Assembly: GCA_965247965.1 (NCBI GenBank)
Contig: OZ252053.1
Location: 5,022,001 to 5,086,000 of the forward strand
Source: UBA7328 sp965247965
GTDB taxonomy: Bacteria > Bacteroidota > Bacteroidia > Chitinophagales > Saprospiraceae
Direction: 5' to 3'
DNA: 64,000 nucleotides
In this document: positions 30,688 to 39,474 of the stretch, one piece after another
Numbering within the stretch: position 1 is the first letter of the stretch
Layout: each line of letters opens with the position of its first letter
The notes under the pieces: generated by a model
The model's input: the letters and a program-made list of their open reading frames with translations, nothing else
What the model was told of the DNA's origin: nothing
The model's database searches: none
Translations under genes and position numbers: made by a program

Positions 30688-31049
30688 CATGACATAGGGG
30701 AAGCTAGATTTGCTATACGTAGCTTGGGCTTTAATTATCGCCGCGGGAATATTTGATTTCGGCTGGGAAGAAGTCTATTGCAGAAACGGCTTCCCTGTTG
30801 AGTGCAGTGGAATTGATCTATCAAATCTCATTATGGGAGGAATCGCAGCAATTATTTTGTTCTTCGTAAAAGCTGATAGCACTGGCGGCAAGTGGGGTGT
30901 AGGTTCGGCGGCCGTTTCATGTGTAGGCTTACTCTTAACTGCGTTTGATGGGGTTGGTTGTAGATGTTGATAGACAACAATATGCCTAACACGGCGCTTC
31001 AGCCGACGGTCAACCCGCTTCGCGGCTTGTCCGCGGCTGAGCTTGGTCG
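30681..31049 (+). mobile_element. Integron gene cassette A (small membrane protein)
   Basis: The 369-bp unit begins TTAGGCA and ends in an attC whose inverse core TGCCTAAC is the reverse complement of GTTAGGCA. It is the first cassette after intI. Confidence 0.85.
30710..30970 (+). CDS. Small membrane protein of unknown function, cassette-borne
   Basis: The 86-aa protein starts at TTG (30710) and has two to three hydrophobic segments: VAWALIIAAGIFDFGW, LIMGGIAAIILFFV and a C-terminal VSCVGLLLTAF. No known domain. The gene fills the cassette and ends just before attC. An in-frame ATG further in would give a much shorter protein. Confidence 0.55.
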   Translation: MLYVAWALIIAAGIFDFGWEEVYCRNGFPVECSGIDLSNLIMGGIAAIILFFVKADSTGGKWGVGSAAVSCVGLLLTAFDGVGCRC

Positions 31050-31051
31050 TT
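30983..31051 (+). other. attC site of cassette A
   Basis: Inverse core GCCTAAC (30984-30990), arms GCTTCAGCCG and CGGCTGAGC, and final GTCGTT with crossover at G31049|T31050. A second small hairpin, AACCCGCTTCGCGG, lies in the loop. Confidence 0.85.
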
Positions 31052-31142
31052 CTGCGACCGAAGAAAAGAAGACGCACGTACGAGGCGGCTCCAGAAATTG
31101 AAGGCATGATTCCGAAGTCCGGAGGCGAGAGGAAAAATCTCA

Positions 31143-32006
31143 ATGCGTGAGCTTAAAGGACGGACGGCTTTCATCACGGGTGGGGCGAGTGGCATCGGTT
31201 TTGGCATGGCCCAGGTGTTCGGACGTGAGGGAATGCGGATCGCTCTCGCCGACATCGAGCCGGCGCCCCTCGCCGCAGCCGCGGCGGCGCTTGCCGCGGA
31301 GGGGATCGAAGCCCTGAGCCTGGAGCTCGACGTCACTGACCGCTAGGCGATGGCGGCGGCGGCGACACGGACCGAAGAGAAATTCGGCGCCGTCCACCTG
31401 GTGTGCAACAACGCCGGCGTCGGCGGTGTGGGTCCTCTCGACCAGAGTAGCTATGACGACTGGGACTGGGTCCTGGGGGTCAACCTGGGAGGGGTGATCA
31501 ACGGCGTCCAGACCTTCGTGCGGCGCATGAAGGAGCACGGTGAAGGAGGCCACTTCGTCAACACCGCGTCCATGGCCGGGCTCCTGGCCAGCGGCTCGTT
31601 GGGGGTCTACAACACCAGCAAGTTCGCGGTCGTCGGGCTCTCGGAAGCGCTCCGCCGCGACATGGAGCCCTACGGCGTCGGCGTCTCGGTGCTCTGTCCA
31701 GGGTTCGTCGCGACTCATATCATGGAGTCGAGGCGCAACCGTCCGCAACGCTATGCCGTCGAGTGGCAGCCCGACGCGGAGGTCCGCGAGATGTGGGAGA
31801 GCGCTCTGCTGGCCGGTCTCGACCCCGTCGAAGTGGGGACGGCGGTACGCGACGCGGTCCTCGCGAACGAGCTCTGGATCTTCACCCACCCGGAGTTCAA
31901 GCCCCTCGTCGCCGAGCATCATCAGGCCATCCTCGATGCCTTCAAAGAGGAGCCGGACGCTGAGAAGGTCGAGACGCTCAAGGCTTTTGGCAAGCGGGAC
32001 ACGTAG
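31143..32006 (+). pseudogene. Short-chain dehydrogenase/reductase with in-frame TAG
   Basis: The frame encodes an SDR: cofactor motif TGGASGIGFG, then CNNAGVGG, NTASMAG and the catalytic YNTSK, with PGFVATHIM after it. A TAG at 31344-31346 stops it after LDVTDR; reading continues in the same frame as AMAAAATRTEEKFGAVHLV, and Q is usual at that site (CAG to TAG). Without the stop the protein would be 287 aa, a normal SDR length. The ribosome-binding site GGAGG lies upstream. It follows the attC of cassette A directly. Confidence 0.85.
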
Positions 32007-33408
32007 GCTTACAACGGGCGTCCCACGCGTGCCTTCCGTCCCGATGGGAAGGGGCTTCCACCCGTCGCGAGCTTGGCTCGTGGCATCGCAGGTCCACGGG
32101 CCCACCGGCAGCGCTTGCACCTCTGCGTGCCCGGTGGTATCCTGGCCTCTATGGCTGACAAGCTTTCCGCCCGGATCCTTCAAGCCCCTTCGGAAGAGGG
32201 TCGGGCGTCGCCGGGAGCCTGCTACGGGCTTCGCGTCCCTTCAGCCGCCGGCGCAGCAACCGTTGCCGGCCCTCCCCGAACCGTCGCTGACCCTGCCGGA
32301 GCTCAGACCATGAACCGTGCTCTCAGGAGCGGCGGCTTGGTCCAGCGGCTGAGGCGAATGGGCGCTACGCCCGCCTCGGCCGAGCAGAGATGACCCGTTT
32401 TGGCGAGGAGGTCAAGGGCACTGATGTCGTCTCCACCGTCCGTCGTGGCAGATGGCACTGCCTTCGCCGATTGCTCCGAGATAGTTGCAGGGGCGCCGGG
32501 CCACGCTCCGGACTCCGGAGCGGGAGGGGGATACGCCAACCTAGGGAAGAGAGGAGACCCGAAAAGACGGTCGCAGAACAAAGCGCATGCAGGGGACGCC
32601 ACAGCCATATCTATCGTCTGTGGCGGGCGTAAGGTTCGTAGCTTCGCCGAATGTCAAGAGATGGCTGAAGGGGCGCCCCTGATGCGCGTGCCGTTATCAC
32701 TTAGCTTTGTTTACATAATCCCCGATTATATACACCTTCAATACTATCCCCCGTCCCCACTAAAGACCCCACAAATAATTATTCGCGCTGGCACTCACAT
32801 AACTATCTATTCCTTCCAAGATTATTGTCAATTCAATCTATTTGCTTAATTGGTTTTCTGTGGTCATTCAATCCGTAGAAGTTTATACAATTTGAAGTAG
32901 AGTTTATACAGTTAATGGAGGGACATATAAACGATTTTAATTAGCTGTGAAAATCGATTTTCAAAAGAATCAGTTAATCTACCGAAATCAAGAGGTTATA
33001 CATCGGTTTATAAGGTGATCGCGTATGGGAAAATTTGCGTCAAATCTTTTCTCCGTAGCTCCCGTACACGCCTCGATTCAAAAAAAATTCAACTTGAGTT
33101 TATCTTTGACGAAATTTACCTAAGAATTCTCTCTTGACTCTATTCCACTCATCCAAAGAAAATTGAGGTATCCTGCCTTTCCTCGGATAATTGAGCACAA
33201 TAATATTTTGAGTATAATCAACTTGGTCCATTCATTCTTTATCATTTAACCTGAATAATTTATAAACCACGAAGCGCACGAAGGACACGAAGAAAAGCCA
33301 TGAAAAAATATCTCCTCAATTTAAAGAGTTAGCAGATTGCAACGATGTCTATCCATTGATCATCGTGCACCAAATTTATTAGGTCTCGTCCATAAGACCG
33401 AATGTTGA
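32007..33408. other. Long non-coding stretch containing the switch from GC-rich to AT-rich DNA
   Basis: From 32007 to about 32690 the sequence is GC-rich with only weak, unrecognised frames (for example from 32152). At about 32690-32710 it changes sharply to AT-rich DNA. A short tandem repeat built on CACGAAG lies at 33270-33296. No attachment site or IS end was found at the switch. Confidence 0.5.
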
Positions 33409-33730
33409 TTATGATTTGAACCACGGATTAAACTGCGTCAGTAGATCATCGCCGTTTTGTGCTTCTGGAATTCCTGCAAATTCAGGATCGAGTATTTCAA
33501 CTACCCGTGAGATTGTACCATCCTGTATTTCTTTATCCCATTGTTCTCTACTCAGCCAGTCATTTTTCAACATGCCATTCTGATCACGCTCACCGTCCAG
33601 TTCGATATAGCGTAACTCGCTGTGGTCAATCCATTCCCCTGGCTCGGTGTTATCAGATGTTTCATTTACGAAAGTTATTTGACAGGTGACCTCATTACGA
33701 ATAAAGATTAGTATAAGAGCCTCCCTGTCT
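33409..33730 (-). pseudogene. C-terminal fragment of an unknown protein cut by IS3
   Basis: A minus-strand frame enters from the IS3 boundary at 33730 without a start codon and runs to a TAA at 33409, about 106 codons. It reads smoothly (EPGEWIDHSELRYIELDGE, LSREQWDKEIQDGTISRV, FAGIPEAQNGDDLLTQF). The rest of the gene is not on the other side of the IS, so the insertion came with a deletion or rearrangement. Family not recognised. Confidence 0.55.
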
Positions 33731-34698
33731 TAACCCCCTATTAACTGGACAGATTTTTCAAAATTAGGTTTTATATTTGTTTTACGACAAAACGCTTCGA
33801 GAGGGGATTGATCTTTTAGGTCAATTCCTTTTTGAAGTAAATATTTATAAGGGCTGAAATACTCAATTCCTGAGTGCAATCTTTCCATATTGTAGAATTG
33901 GATAAACCTGTTTAGAGTCTGTTTCAAGTCCTCTATATTTTCAAATTCGTAACGGCGACAAATGACATTTTCAACAATGCTGTGATAGGCTTCTATATGG
34001 GCATTTTGTTCAGGAGTGGCGGGTTTGGTAAACTCCTGAATAATGGTTCTGTTCTCAAAATAGTTTTGCACACTTGTGGCTATAAACTGCGATCCATTAT
34101 CACATCGCACATAAAACCTGGATGGCAGAGGATATTGTGAAAGTAGTTCATCGAACAGGGCCTTGACATCTTTTTCTTTTATCGACCATTGTATTTTATG
34201 TCCGAGCACCCAGCGGCTGTACACGTCCAATACAGTGATCATCAATGCATTGCCTCCACACCCGGATACATACATGTATTTTATATCAAATTCCAGGTAA
34301 TCAAAAACACTTAAAGGCTTTGGAACCAACTGTTTTACCCAATGTTTTCGGCTAGGTTTGGGTGAGGCTTTCTTCTTGTTCAAAAGACCATTTTCTCGCA
34401 TGAGACGGTATACTTTCTTGGGATTGATGATGTACCCATATTCTTGTCTGAGCCAGTGGGTGACTTTTATATATCCGTAATCCACAAATTCTCTGGACAA
34501 CAGTTCTTCAATTTGTTTGACCACCTGGTCATTGCATACATATTCTCCTTTTTGAGTCATTGTATACTTGCTTTTAGGAACTCCCTTTTTATCACCTCCT
34601 TGTTTTGGACGATAATAATAACTGCTCCTGGATAAACTGCAATTATCCAATACTGATTTAATGCCATGGCCTTGATCAATGAACTGCTGTGCTACCAT
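33730..34698 (-). CDS. IS3 OrfB integrase
   Basis: The 322-aa DDE integrase has FDYLEFDIKYMY, ITVLDVYSRWVLGHKI, RCDNGSQFIA and the Glu motif in EQNAHIEAYHSIVEN, then YNMERLHSGIEYFSPYKYL. It is intact and ends inside the left inverted repeat. Expected to be made as a fusion with OrfA by frameshifting. Confidence 0.92.
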   Translation of the reverse strand: MVAQQFIDQGHGIKSVLDNCSLSRSSYYYRPKQGGDKKGVPKSKYTMTQKGEYVCNDQVVKQIEELLSREFVDYGYIKVTHWLRQEYGYIINPKKVYRLMRENGLLNKKKASPKPSRKHWVKQLVPKPLSVFDYLEFDIKYMYVSGCGGNALMITVLDVYSRWVLGHKIQWSIKEKDVKALFDELLSQYPLPSRFYVRCDNGSQFIATSVQNYFENRTIIQEFTKPATPEQNAHIEAYHSIVENVICRRYEFENIEDLKQTLNRFIQFYNMERLHSGIEYFSPYKYLLQKGIDLKDQSPLEAFCRKTNIKPNFEKSVQLIGG

Positions 34699-35075
34699 TT
34701 TTCGATCCGTTTTACTTATAGGCTTTTTTTTAAAAGCTCAGTTTTGATACGCAATGCCAATTCTTTTTCGGCCACGATCGCCTTGAGTTCCCTATTCTCT
34801 CGCCTGAGTCGATCCAGCTCTGCATTCCCCTTAATGCGATGTTTGTTTTCCAAACCTTCAGGGCCGTGATCATCCAATATATTTTGCCATTTGTAAACAG
34901 CGGTTGATGATACATGGAATTCTCTAACGGTTCGGCTCAAACCATGAATTTTGTAATACTGGAGAATTTCGAGTTTCTCTGAAATACTCCATTTTCTTCT
35001 GTTCTTGCTCATATTTTCACGAATTTAGTGTATAACTTCTTTTACTTAATTCGTGTCCAGTTATTTAGGGGGTTA
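33731..35075 (-). mobile_element. IS3-family element
   Basis: Ends TAACCCCCTATTAACTGGAC and its inverted partner GTCCAGTTATTTAGGGGGTTA (to 35075) enclose orfA and orfB. No clear target duplication was seen; the left flank is a cut gene and the right flank a cut IS66 transposase. Confidence 0.88.
34716..35012 (-). CDS. IS3 OrfA
   Basis: The 98-aa protein has a helix-turn-helix (KLEILQYYKIHGLSRTVREF, AVYKWQN) and a leucine zipper (LDRLRRENRELKAIVAEKEL). Near its end CTTTTAAAAAAAAGCC contains A-AAA-AAA, a slippery site; a -1 slip continues as KKKPISKTDRKMVAQQF into orfB, the normal way IS3 elements make the OrfAB transposase. Confidence 0.9.
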   Translation of the reverse strand: MSKNRRKWSISEKLEILQYYKIHGLSRTVREFHVSSTAVYKWQNILDDHGPEGLENKHRIKGNAELDRLRRENRELKAIVAEKELALRIKTELLKKSL

Positions 35076-35079
35076 GAAG

Positions 35080-35625
35080 GAATTCAACATATTTATCCAC
35101 TCTTTGTGTTGGAAACATGCCGAAAGAAGATTGGTGGAATTAAAATATTACGATTCTGTTCAACAGGAACAGTTGGAAAGTAAAAAAGCCAAATATTGGT
35201 TGCTTTATCAACAACTTAAGTTATACAAAGAAAAACCTGATCGAAAAAAAGCCTTACAACTGAGTCAAAATTTTGATTCATTGTGTGAACCGGTAGCCGA
35301 CTTTGGAGCGCTCAATCATGTATTGGATGATCTTAAAAGAAAAAAAGATCAACTATTAGTCGTTTTGAATCGGCCTACTACTTCATTGCATAACAATGAC
35401 TCAGAAAGGGATATCAGAGAATATGTAAAAAGAAGAAAAATAAGTGCAGGTACAAGAAGTGAAAACGGAAGAAGGGCGAGGGATACTTTCCTCTCGTTGA
35501 AAAAAACTTGCAGGAAACTTGATGTATCATTTTGGGAATATCTCAAAGACCGGCTTAAAAAATCAAACCTTATTCCTCCATTATCTCAGATAATGCTCCA
35601 AAAATATCAACTGGAATTGGCTTAG
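35080..35625 (+). pseudogene. IS66-family transposase, C-terminal fragment
   Basis: The frame begins inside IS3-flanking DNA (FNIFIHSLCWKHAERRLV) and carries the IS66-type end with HNNDSERDIREYVKRRKISA and ARDTFLSLKKTCRKLDVSFW. The N-terminal two thirds are missing, lost at the IS3 junction. Confidence 0.8.
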
Positions 35626-35700
35626 CTATCCTTATTTTTGTACGGTTATTGAGTACTTACCTGTGCAATAGCAATGTTGGATAAATAGTAAAAATGTTTT

Positions 35701-35853
35701 GCTCTAAGAGAAGATTTTATAGAATTCAAAGAAGGCCAGGAAGGCAGAGCGAGGTATTGGACAGAGGTCTCAGAAAGAGGAATCGTACTTGCGGAAGAGC
35801 TCGATGAACTGATAAAAAGAGGAAGAATACCAGAAGTTTTGCAGCCTTTGTAG
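35701..35853 (+). pseudogene. Short C-terminal fragment of an unknown gene
   Basis: An open frame without a start codon encodes ALREDFIEFKEGQEGRARYW and VLAEELDELIKRGRIPEVLQ, then TAG. Composition is protein-like and there is no upstream continuation. It is stranded between the IS66 fragment and the Uma2 gene. Family unknown. Confidence 0.4.
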
Positions 35854-35909
35854 CTATAAGAAAACCAATTGTGAATCACTTACCATTCATACAAATCTTC
35901 GTGATACTT

Positions 35910-36533
35910 CTACACCTTTTCTTTCCTTTCTTCCAAGATTTTGTTAAGATTAAAACTAACTCCTTCCATAATTTCAACATCTTTATCCCAATCGTAAGTC
36001 AACCAAGGAAGGCTAGAATCAGCTATCATTACGTTTTTGGGTTTGGTAAAAATCCAAAAAACTTTTTGAACGCCGAAATCCAGATAATCCTGGATCTTCT
36101 GCAAAACATAATCCATTTCTGAGTGCTCTCCGGGATCGGCCTTAAGGTCAATTTCTATAATGATATCAGGCGGAATGTCGGAGTAGAATGGCTTTAGTTC
36201 AAGTCTTTCGGATCTAAAAATTGAAATATCCGCACCTCTTTTGTCTTGTTGGGGAAGATTCAGGCCTAATTCTCCGGTCATTAAATCATATGGCTTATCT
36301 CTGAGCGCTATAAAGAGAATACCTGTGATATATGCTTTTAGCCAGCTTTGTAATATACTGTCCACTTTTATTTCTTCGAGAGTTTTGGTTCCCTTCAGCA
36401 CCTCCTTATAGCCCTTGTAATAAATGGGCTTGCCTTTGGATACCTCATAAATCAGATAGTTAGGAATTTGGGCAGGTTCCTTTTCTTGCTTGCCGGCAGG
36501 CATTTTCGCTTTTTCGACTAGCGCTGTACTCAT
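35910..36533 (-). CDS. Uma2-family (DUF820) putative endonuclease
   Basis: The 207-aa protein has the Uma2 nuclease-like core: GADISIFRSERLELKP (Asp), PPDIIIEIDLKADPGE (Glu-x-Asp strand) and a following QDYLDFGVQKVFWIF helix-strand. Uma2 proteins have a PD-(D/E)XK-like fold; their role is unclear although many are annotated as restriction endonucleases. A single gene with its own promoter; no partner. Confidence 0.85.
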   Translation of the reverse strand: MSTALVEKAKMPAGKQEKEPAQIPNYLIYEVSKGKPIYYKGYKEVLKGTKTLEEIKVDSILQSWLKAYITGILFIALRDKPYDLMTGELGLNLPQQDKRGADISIFRSERLELKPFYSDIPPDIIIEIDLKADPGEHSEMDYVLQKIQDYLDFGVQKVFWIFTKPKNVMIADSSLPWLTYDWDKDVEIMEGVSFNLNKILEERKEKV

Positions 36534-36593
36534 AACTATTTGTTCTTAGGTCAAATTTACACGTTTTGTCCGAGCGAAGTTTGGATAGTAAAA

Positions 36594-36625
36594 ACAAAAA
36601 AGCCTGACCTAACAACAGATCAGGC
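36594..36625 (-). terminator. Rho-independent terminator
   Basis: Read leftward, GCCTGATCTGTTGTTAGGTCAGGC folds as a hairpin with GCCTGA/TCAGGC at its base (36602-36625) followed by a run of T's (36594-36601). It lies 220 bp after the uracil-DNA glycosylase gene on the same strand. Confidence 0.55.
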
Positions 36626-36844
36626 AAAAACGTCATCATGAAAAAGGTATACTTTTAATATATCTCTTAACGCAAAATTAACACATCATTACTAGTATCA
36701 AAATTAAAGCCAAAATTTAATTTCGAAAAATTGGTCGTAATTTTTTGAATTAATTCTAAAACATAAATAGACCCGCCGAATATTTTAACAATTTCTAACG
36801 GGAAGAACTAATCTACCAATCCAATTAATTTTTCATTTTTCCTC

Positions 36845-37426
36845 TTAGTTGATCAGTGTTCTTATTTGGGACCGGAGAACCGGCAAAATATCACTTTCAA
36901 ACCAAGGATTTTTCTTTAGCCATATACGATTTCTTGGCGAAGGGTGAGGCAAGGGCAGATATTCAGGGAGATACTGCTTAAAGGCTCTTACCGTTTCGGT
37001 TAAATTCTTTGCCGCTCGATCTTTTAGATAATAGCGTTGTGAATATTGTCCGATCAGCAAGGTCAGCCGTATTTCGGTCATTTTGTTTAGTATTTGTTCG
37101 TGCCACAAAGGCGCGCATTCTGGCCTTGGCGGTAGATCTCCGGATTTCCCTTTGCCGGGATAACAAAATCCCATTGGAACAATTGCCACCTTCTTAGCAT
37201 CGTAAAATTTCTCTTCTCCTATGCCCAGCCATTCTCTGAGCGTATTACCACTCGCATCTTGCCATGGGATTCCACTTTGGTGTACTTTTAATCCTGGAGC
37301 CTGGCCGATGATAGCGATTTTACTTTGGCCGTGGGCTGATAATATGGGATTCGGGCCCATGACGAGATGCTCGCTACAAACTTGGCATTTTCTGATCTCT
37401 TGTAACAAATGCTTCATAAAACTCAA
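36845..37426 (-). CDS. Uracil-DNA glycosylase family protein
   Basis: The 193-aa protein has the family motifs IAIIGQAPGLKVHQSGIPW (active-site loop), DASGNTLREWLGI, and LPLPHPSPRNRIW (His-containing second motif). Cysteines CQVCSEHL near the N-terminus resemble those of Fe-S containing family 4/5 enzymes but the full set of four is not clear. It should remove uracil from DNA. A single gene. Confidence 0.88.
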   Translation of the reverse strand: MSFMKHLLQEIRKCQVCSEHLVMGPNPILSAHGQSKIAIIGQAPGLKVHQSGIPWQDASGNTLREWLGIGEEKFYDAKKVAIVPMGFCYPGKGKSGDLPPRPECAPLWHEQILNKMTEIRLTLLIGQYSQRYYLKDRAAKNLTETVRAFKQYLPEYLPLPHPSPRNRIWLKKNPWFESDILPVLRSQIRTLIN

Positions 37427-37479
37427 AAATAGACTGAAAAATAGTATAACGATTTAGCATGCGTTAAACCTTGGAGGTC

Positions 37480-38373
37480 TTACCGGAATTCCTTTACCGC
37501 CGTCCGAACAAAATGATGGAGTTTGTACAAATCCAGGTAGTACATTTTGGGGGTTTTAGATTTTAGGTTGGACTCTATTCTATCCTTCCATTTGCTATAA
37601 AATGAAAGGAAGGAATCTTTTAAATAGTAGGCATCCAGAAATTTATATGCCTTAATCAATCTTGTATAAGGGATCTTTCCGGATTTGTACAGTTTAAATA
37701 AATTTTCAGTTGCCTGCAGAGATTTGTTTAAAAATACTTCTGTATCCTCTAATCTGTCGTGTACTATTGGATTATCAATGTGAACAATATCTACACCCCG
37801 CAGGTCGAGCTTATAGGCCAATGTCAAATCCTCATAGCCATAGCCCCGTATTTCTTCCTCAAAAGGATTTTCGAACATAACCTTCCTGTCGATAACAAAA
37901 TTATTGCTATGAAAATAGGCCATTTTGTGTTTCGATCTAAACTTAGCACTTCTGCTCTCTCTTTTGATGCCGTACTTCCAGTGAAGGATTTTTTTGTCAG
38001 ATTTTGGTCTCTGATCGGTGTAAGTACGGCCGCCACAGACTACAGTTTCAGGCGCTATATGCACTGAGTAATTCTCAATCAAATCGTTGCTTAACACTTT
38101 GGAATCTGCATCCAGGTAGAGCAAGTAGTCGTATTGTGCAGATTTGGCCAGTCGATTTCTGATTTTAGCTCGCCCCTGATTTTCAGAGAGTTCGACATAA
38201 TTCACACCAATTTCCGAATCGACTGTGCGGTTTGCTTTTTTCACGTTTTCAGACGAGCAATCATCAAAGCACAGAATTTCAAATTCTATATCGGCAGCAC
38301 GGCACTGCTCTTTCAAATTGTGCACCAATTGCTCGATCTTGACTTCGTAAATCGGTATTAGAATAGAAAGCAT
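37480..38373 (-). CDS. Glycosyltransferase family 2
   Basis: The 297-aa protein is a soluble GT-A enzyme: LSILIPIYEVKIEQLVHNL, FDDCSSENV, YLLYLDADSKV (metal-binding DAD) and FEEEIRGYGYEDLTLAYKL (acceptor-site ED). No membrane segments. It likely adds a sugar to a surface glycan or glycolipid; donor and acceptor unknown. Confidence 0.88.
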   Translation of the reverse strand: MLSILIPIYEVKIEQLVHNLKEQCRAADIEFEILCFDDCSSENVKKANRTVDSEIGVNYVELSENQGRAKIRNRLAKSAQYDYLLYLDADSKVLSNDLIENYSVHIAPETVVCGGRTYTDQRPKSDKKILHWKYGIKRESRSAKFRSKHKMAYFHSNNFVIDRKVMFENPFEEEIRGYGYEDLTLAYKLDLRGVDIVHIDNPIVHDRLEDTEVFLNKSLQATENLFKLYKSGKIPYTRLIKAYKFLDAYYLKDSFLSFYSKWKDRIESNLKSKTPKMYYLDLYKLHHFVRTAVKEFR

Positions 38374-38696
38374 TAGCGTCTCAGCATATAAATGATCAAC
38401 AAAAATGGTTAAAATTTAAGCGCGATTTTTGTACTGGAGACACGATGATACGGGTCGCCGATTACAAGATTGGGATGCAGCACAGAATTGCGAATTCATG
38501 AACGATGAAATCGCGGTAGATCTTATTTCGCCGCATCGTGGATTTGAGGTATTTTGAGGGTCAACTGTAAATTAATGGACAAGTGTAGATTACGGTTGAA
38601 AACTGAGCCAGAATTCGGTTGAAAAGTGAGCCAGTTGAGAGAGGCGAAGTTATGCATTTTGATGAAAGAATAACCATTAATATTTTTTGAGAGAAA

Positions 38697-39455
38697 TTAA
38701 AGTTGTTGATTAAGTTTTTCTGATTCTTTGACTCTGAAGGATTTTCCATTCATGTTGACCAGGATGGCTTTATGGGTGAGTCGGTCAACTATGGCAGCAG
38801 TGAGAACTTCATCACCAAATATTTCTGTCCACCGATCAAAACTCAGGTTGGTTGTGATAATGGTTGACTTTCTACCAGCTCTGAGGCTAAGATGAGTAAA
38901 AAGTAATTCTGCAGCCTCTTTGTCAAAGGACACATAACCGAACTCGTCACACACGACCAGATCGTATTTTTCAAAACGAGATTCCAGGGTACGGAGCATT
39001 TTGTGAGACCTGGCTTCGTTGATTTGGGTTATCAGCCTGGGAATGGCAGTAAACAAGACAGTGAAATCGAGTGTGCAGGCTTTGATGGCCAGGCCAATAG
39101 CGATGTGTGTTTTACCGGTACCGGGATTACCAGCCAGGATGAGATTTTGTCCATCTTTTATAAAATCGAGACGTTCGAGAGTAGCCAGTTTGTTTTGTGC
39201 ATCATTGGGGAGTTCAGATTTGATCAGATCGTGGATTTGTTTTTTATACGGGAATCCGGCTCTTCGGATACGCTGTTTTTTTCTCCGGATGAGCCGCCCG
39301 TCATATTCGGTGATCATAAGATCGAGCAAGTAGCGTTCAAAAGAATGATTGCTTTTAGCAGCACTTTTTGCCTGTTCGGCGTACTCTGTTCTGAATGCAG
39401 GCAGCCTAAGCAGACGTGAGTAATAATCAATTTGTTGTTCCATTTTTGCTTGCAT
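38697..39455 (-). CDS. istB: IS21 helper ATPase IstB (element B)
   Basis: The 252-aa AAA+ protein has Walker A LAGNPGTGKTH, Walker B LVVCDEFGYVSF and the IstB-type sensor segment STIITTNLSFDRWTEIF. An IstB N-terminal helical region (residues 1-90) precedes the ATPase. It is intact and lies after istA. Confidence 0.93.
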   Translation of the reverse strand: MQAKMEQQIDYYSRLLRLPAFRTEYAEQAKSAAKSNHSFERYLLDLMITEYDGRLIRRKKQRIRRAGFPYKKQIHDLIKSELPNDAQNKLATLERLDFIKDGQNLILAGNPGTGKTHIAIGLAIKACTLDFTVLFTAIPRLITQINEARSHKMLRTLESRFEKYDLVVCDEFGYVSFDKEAAELLFTHLSLRAGRKSTIITTNLSFDRWTEIFGDEVLTAAIVDRLTHKAILVNMNGKSFRVKESEKLNQQL

Positions 39456-39474
39456 TGTTGAGATTTTATTCGAA

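Noticed and set aside
32152..32849. Frames after the SDR gene as new proteins
   Set aside because: Composition is biased, one runs across the GC/AT border, and no domain, ribosome-binding site or conserved motif is visible.
33270..33296. Short CACGAAG tandem repeat as a CRISPR or satellite array
   Set aside because: Units are 9 bp with no spacers and only three copies; it is a common low-complexity intergenic repeat.
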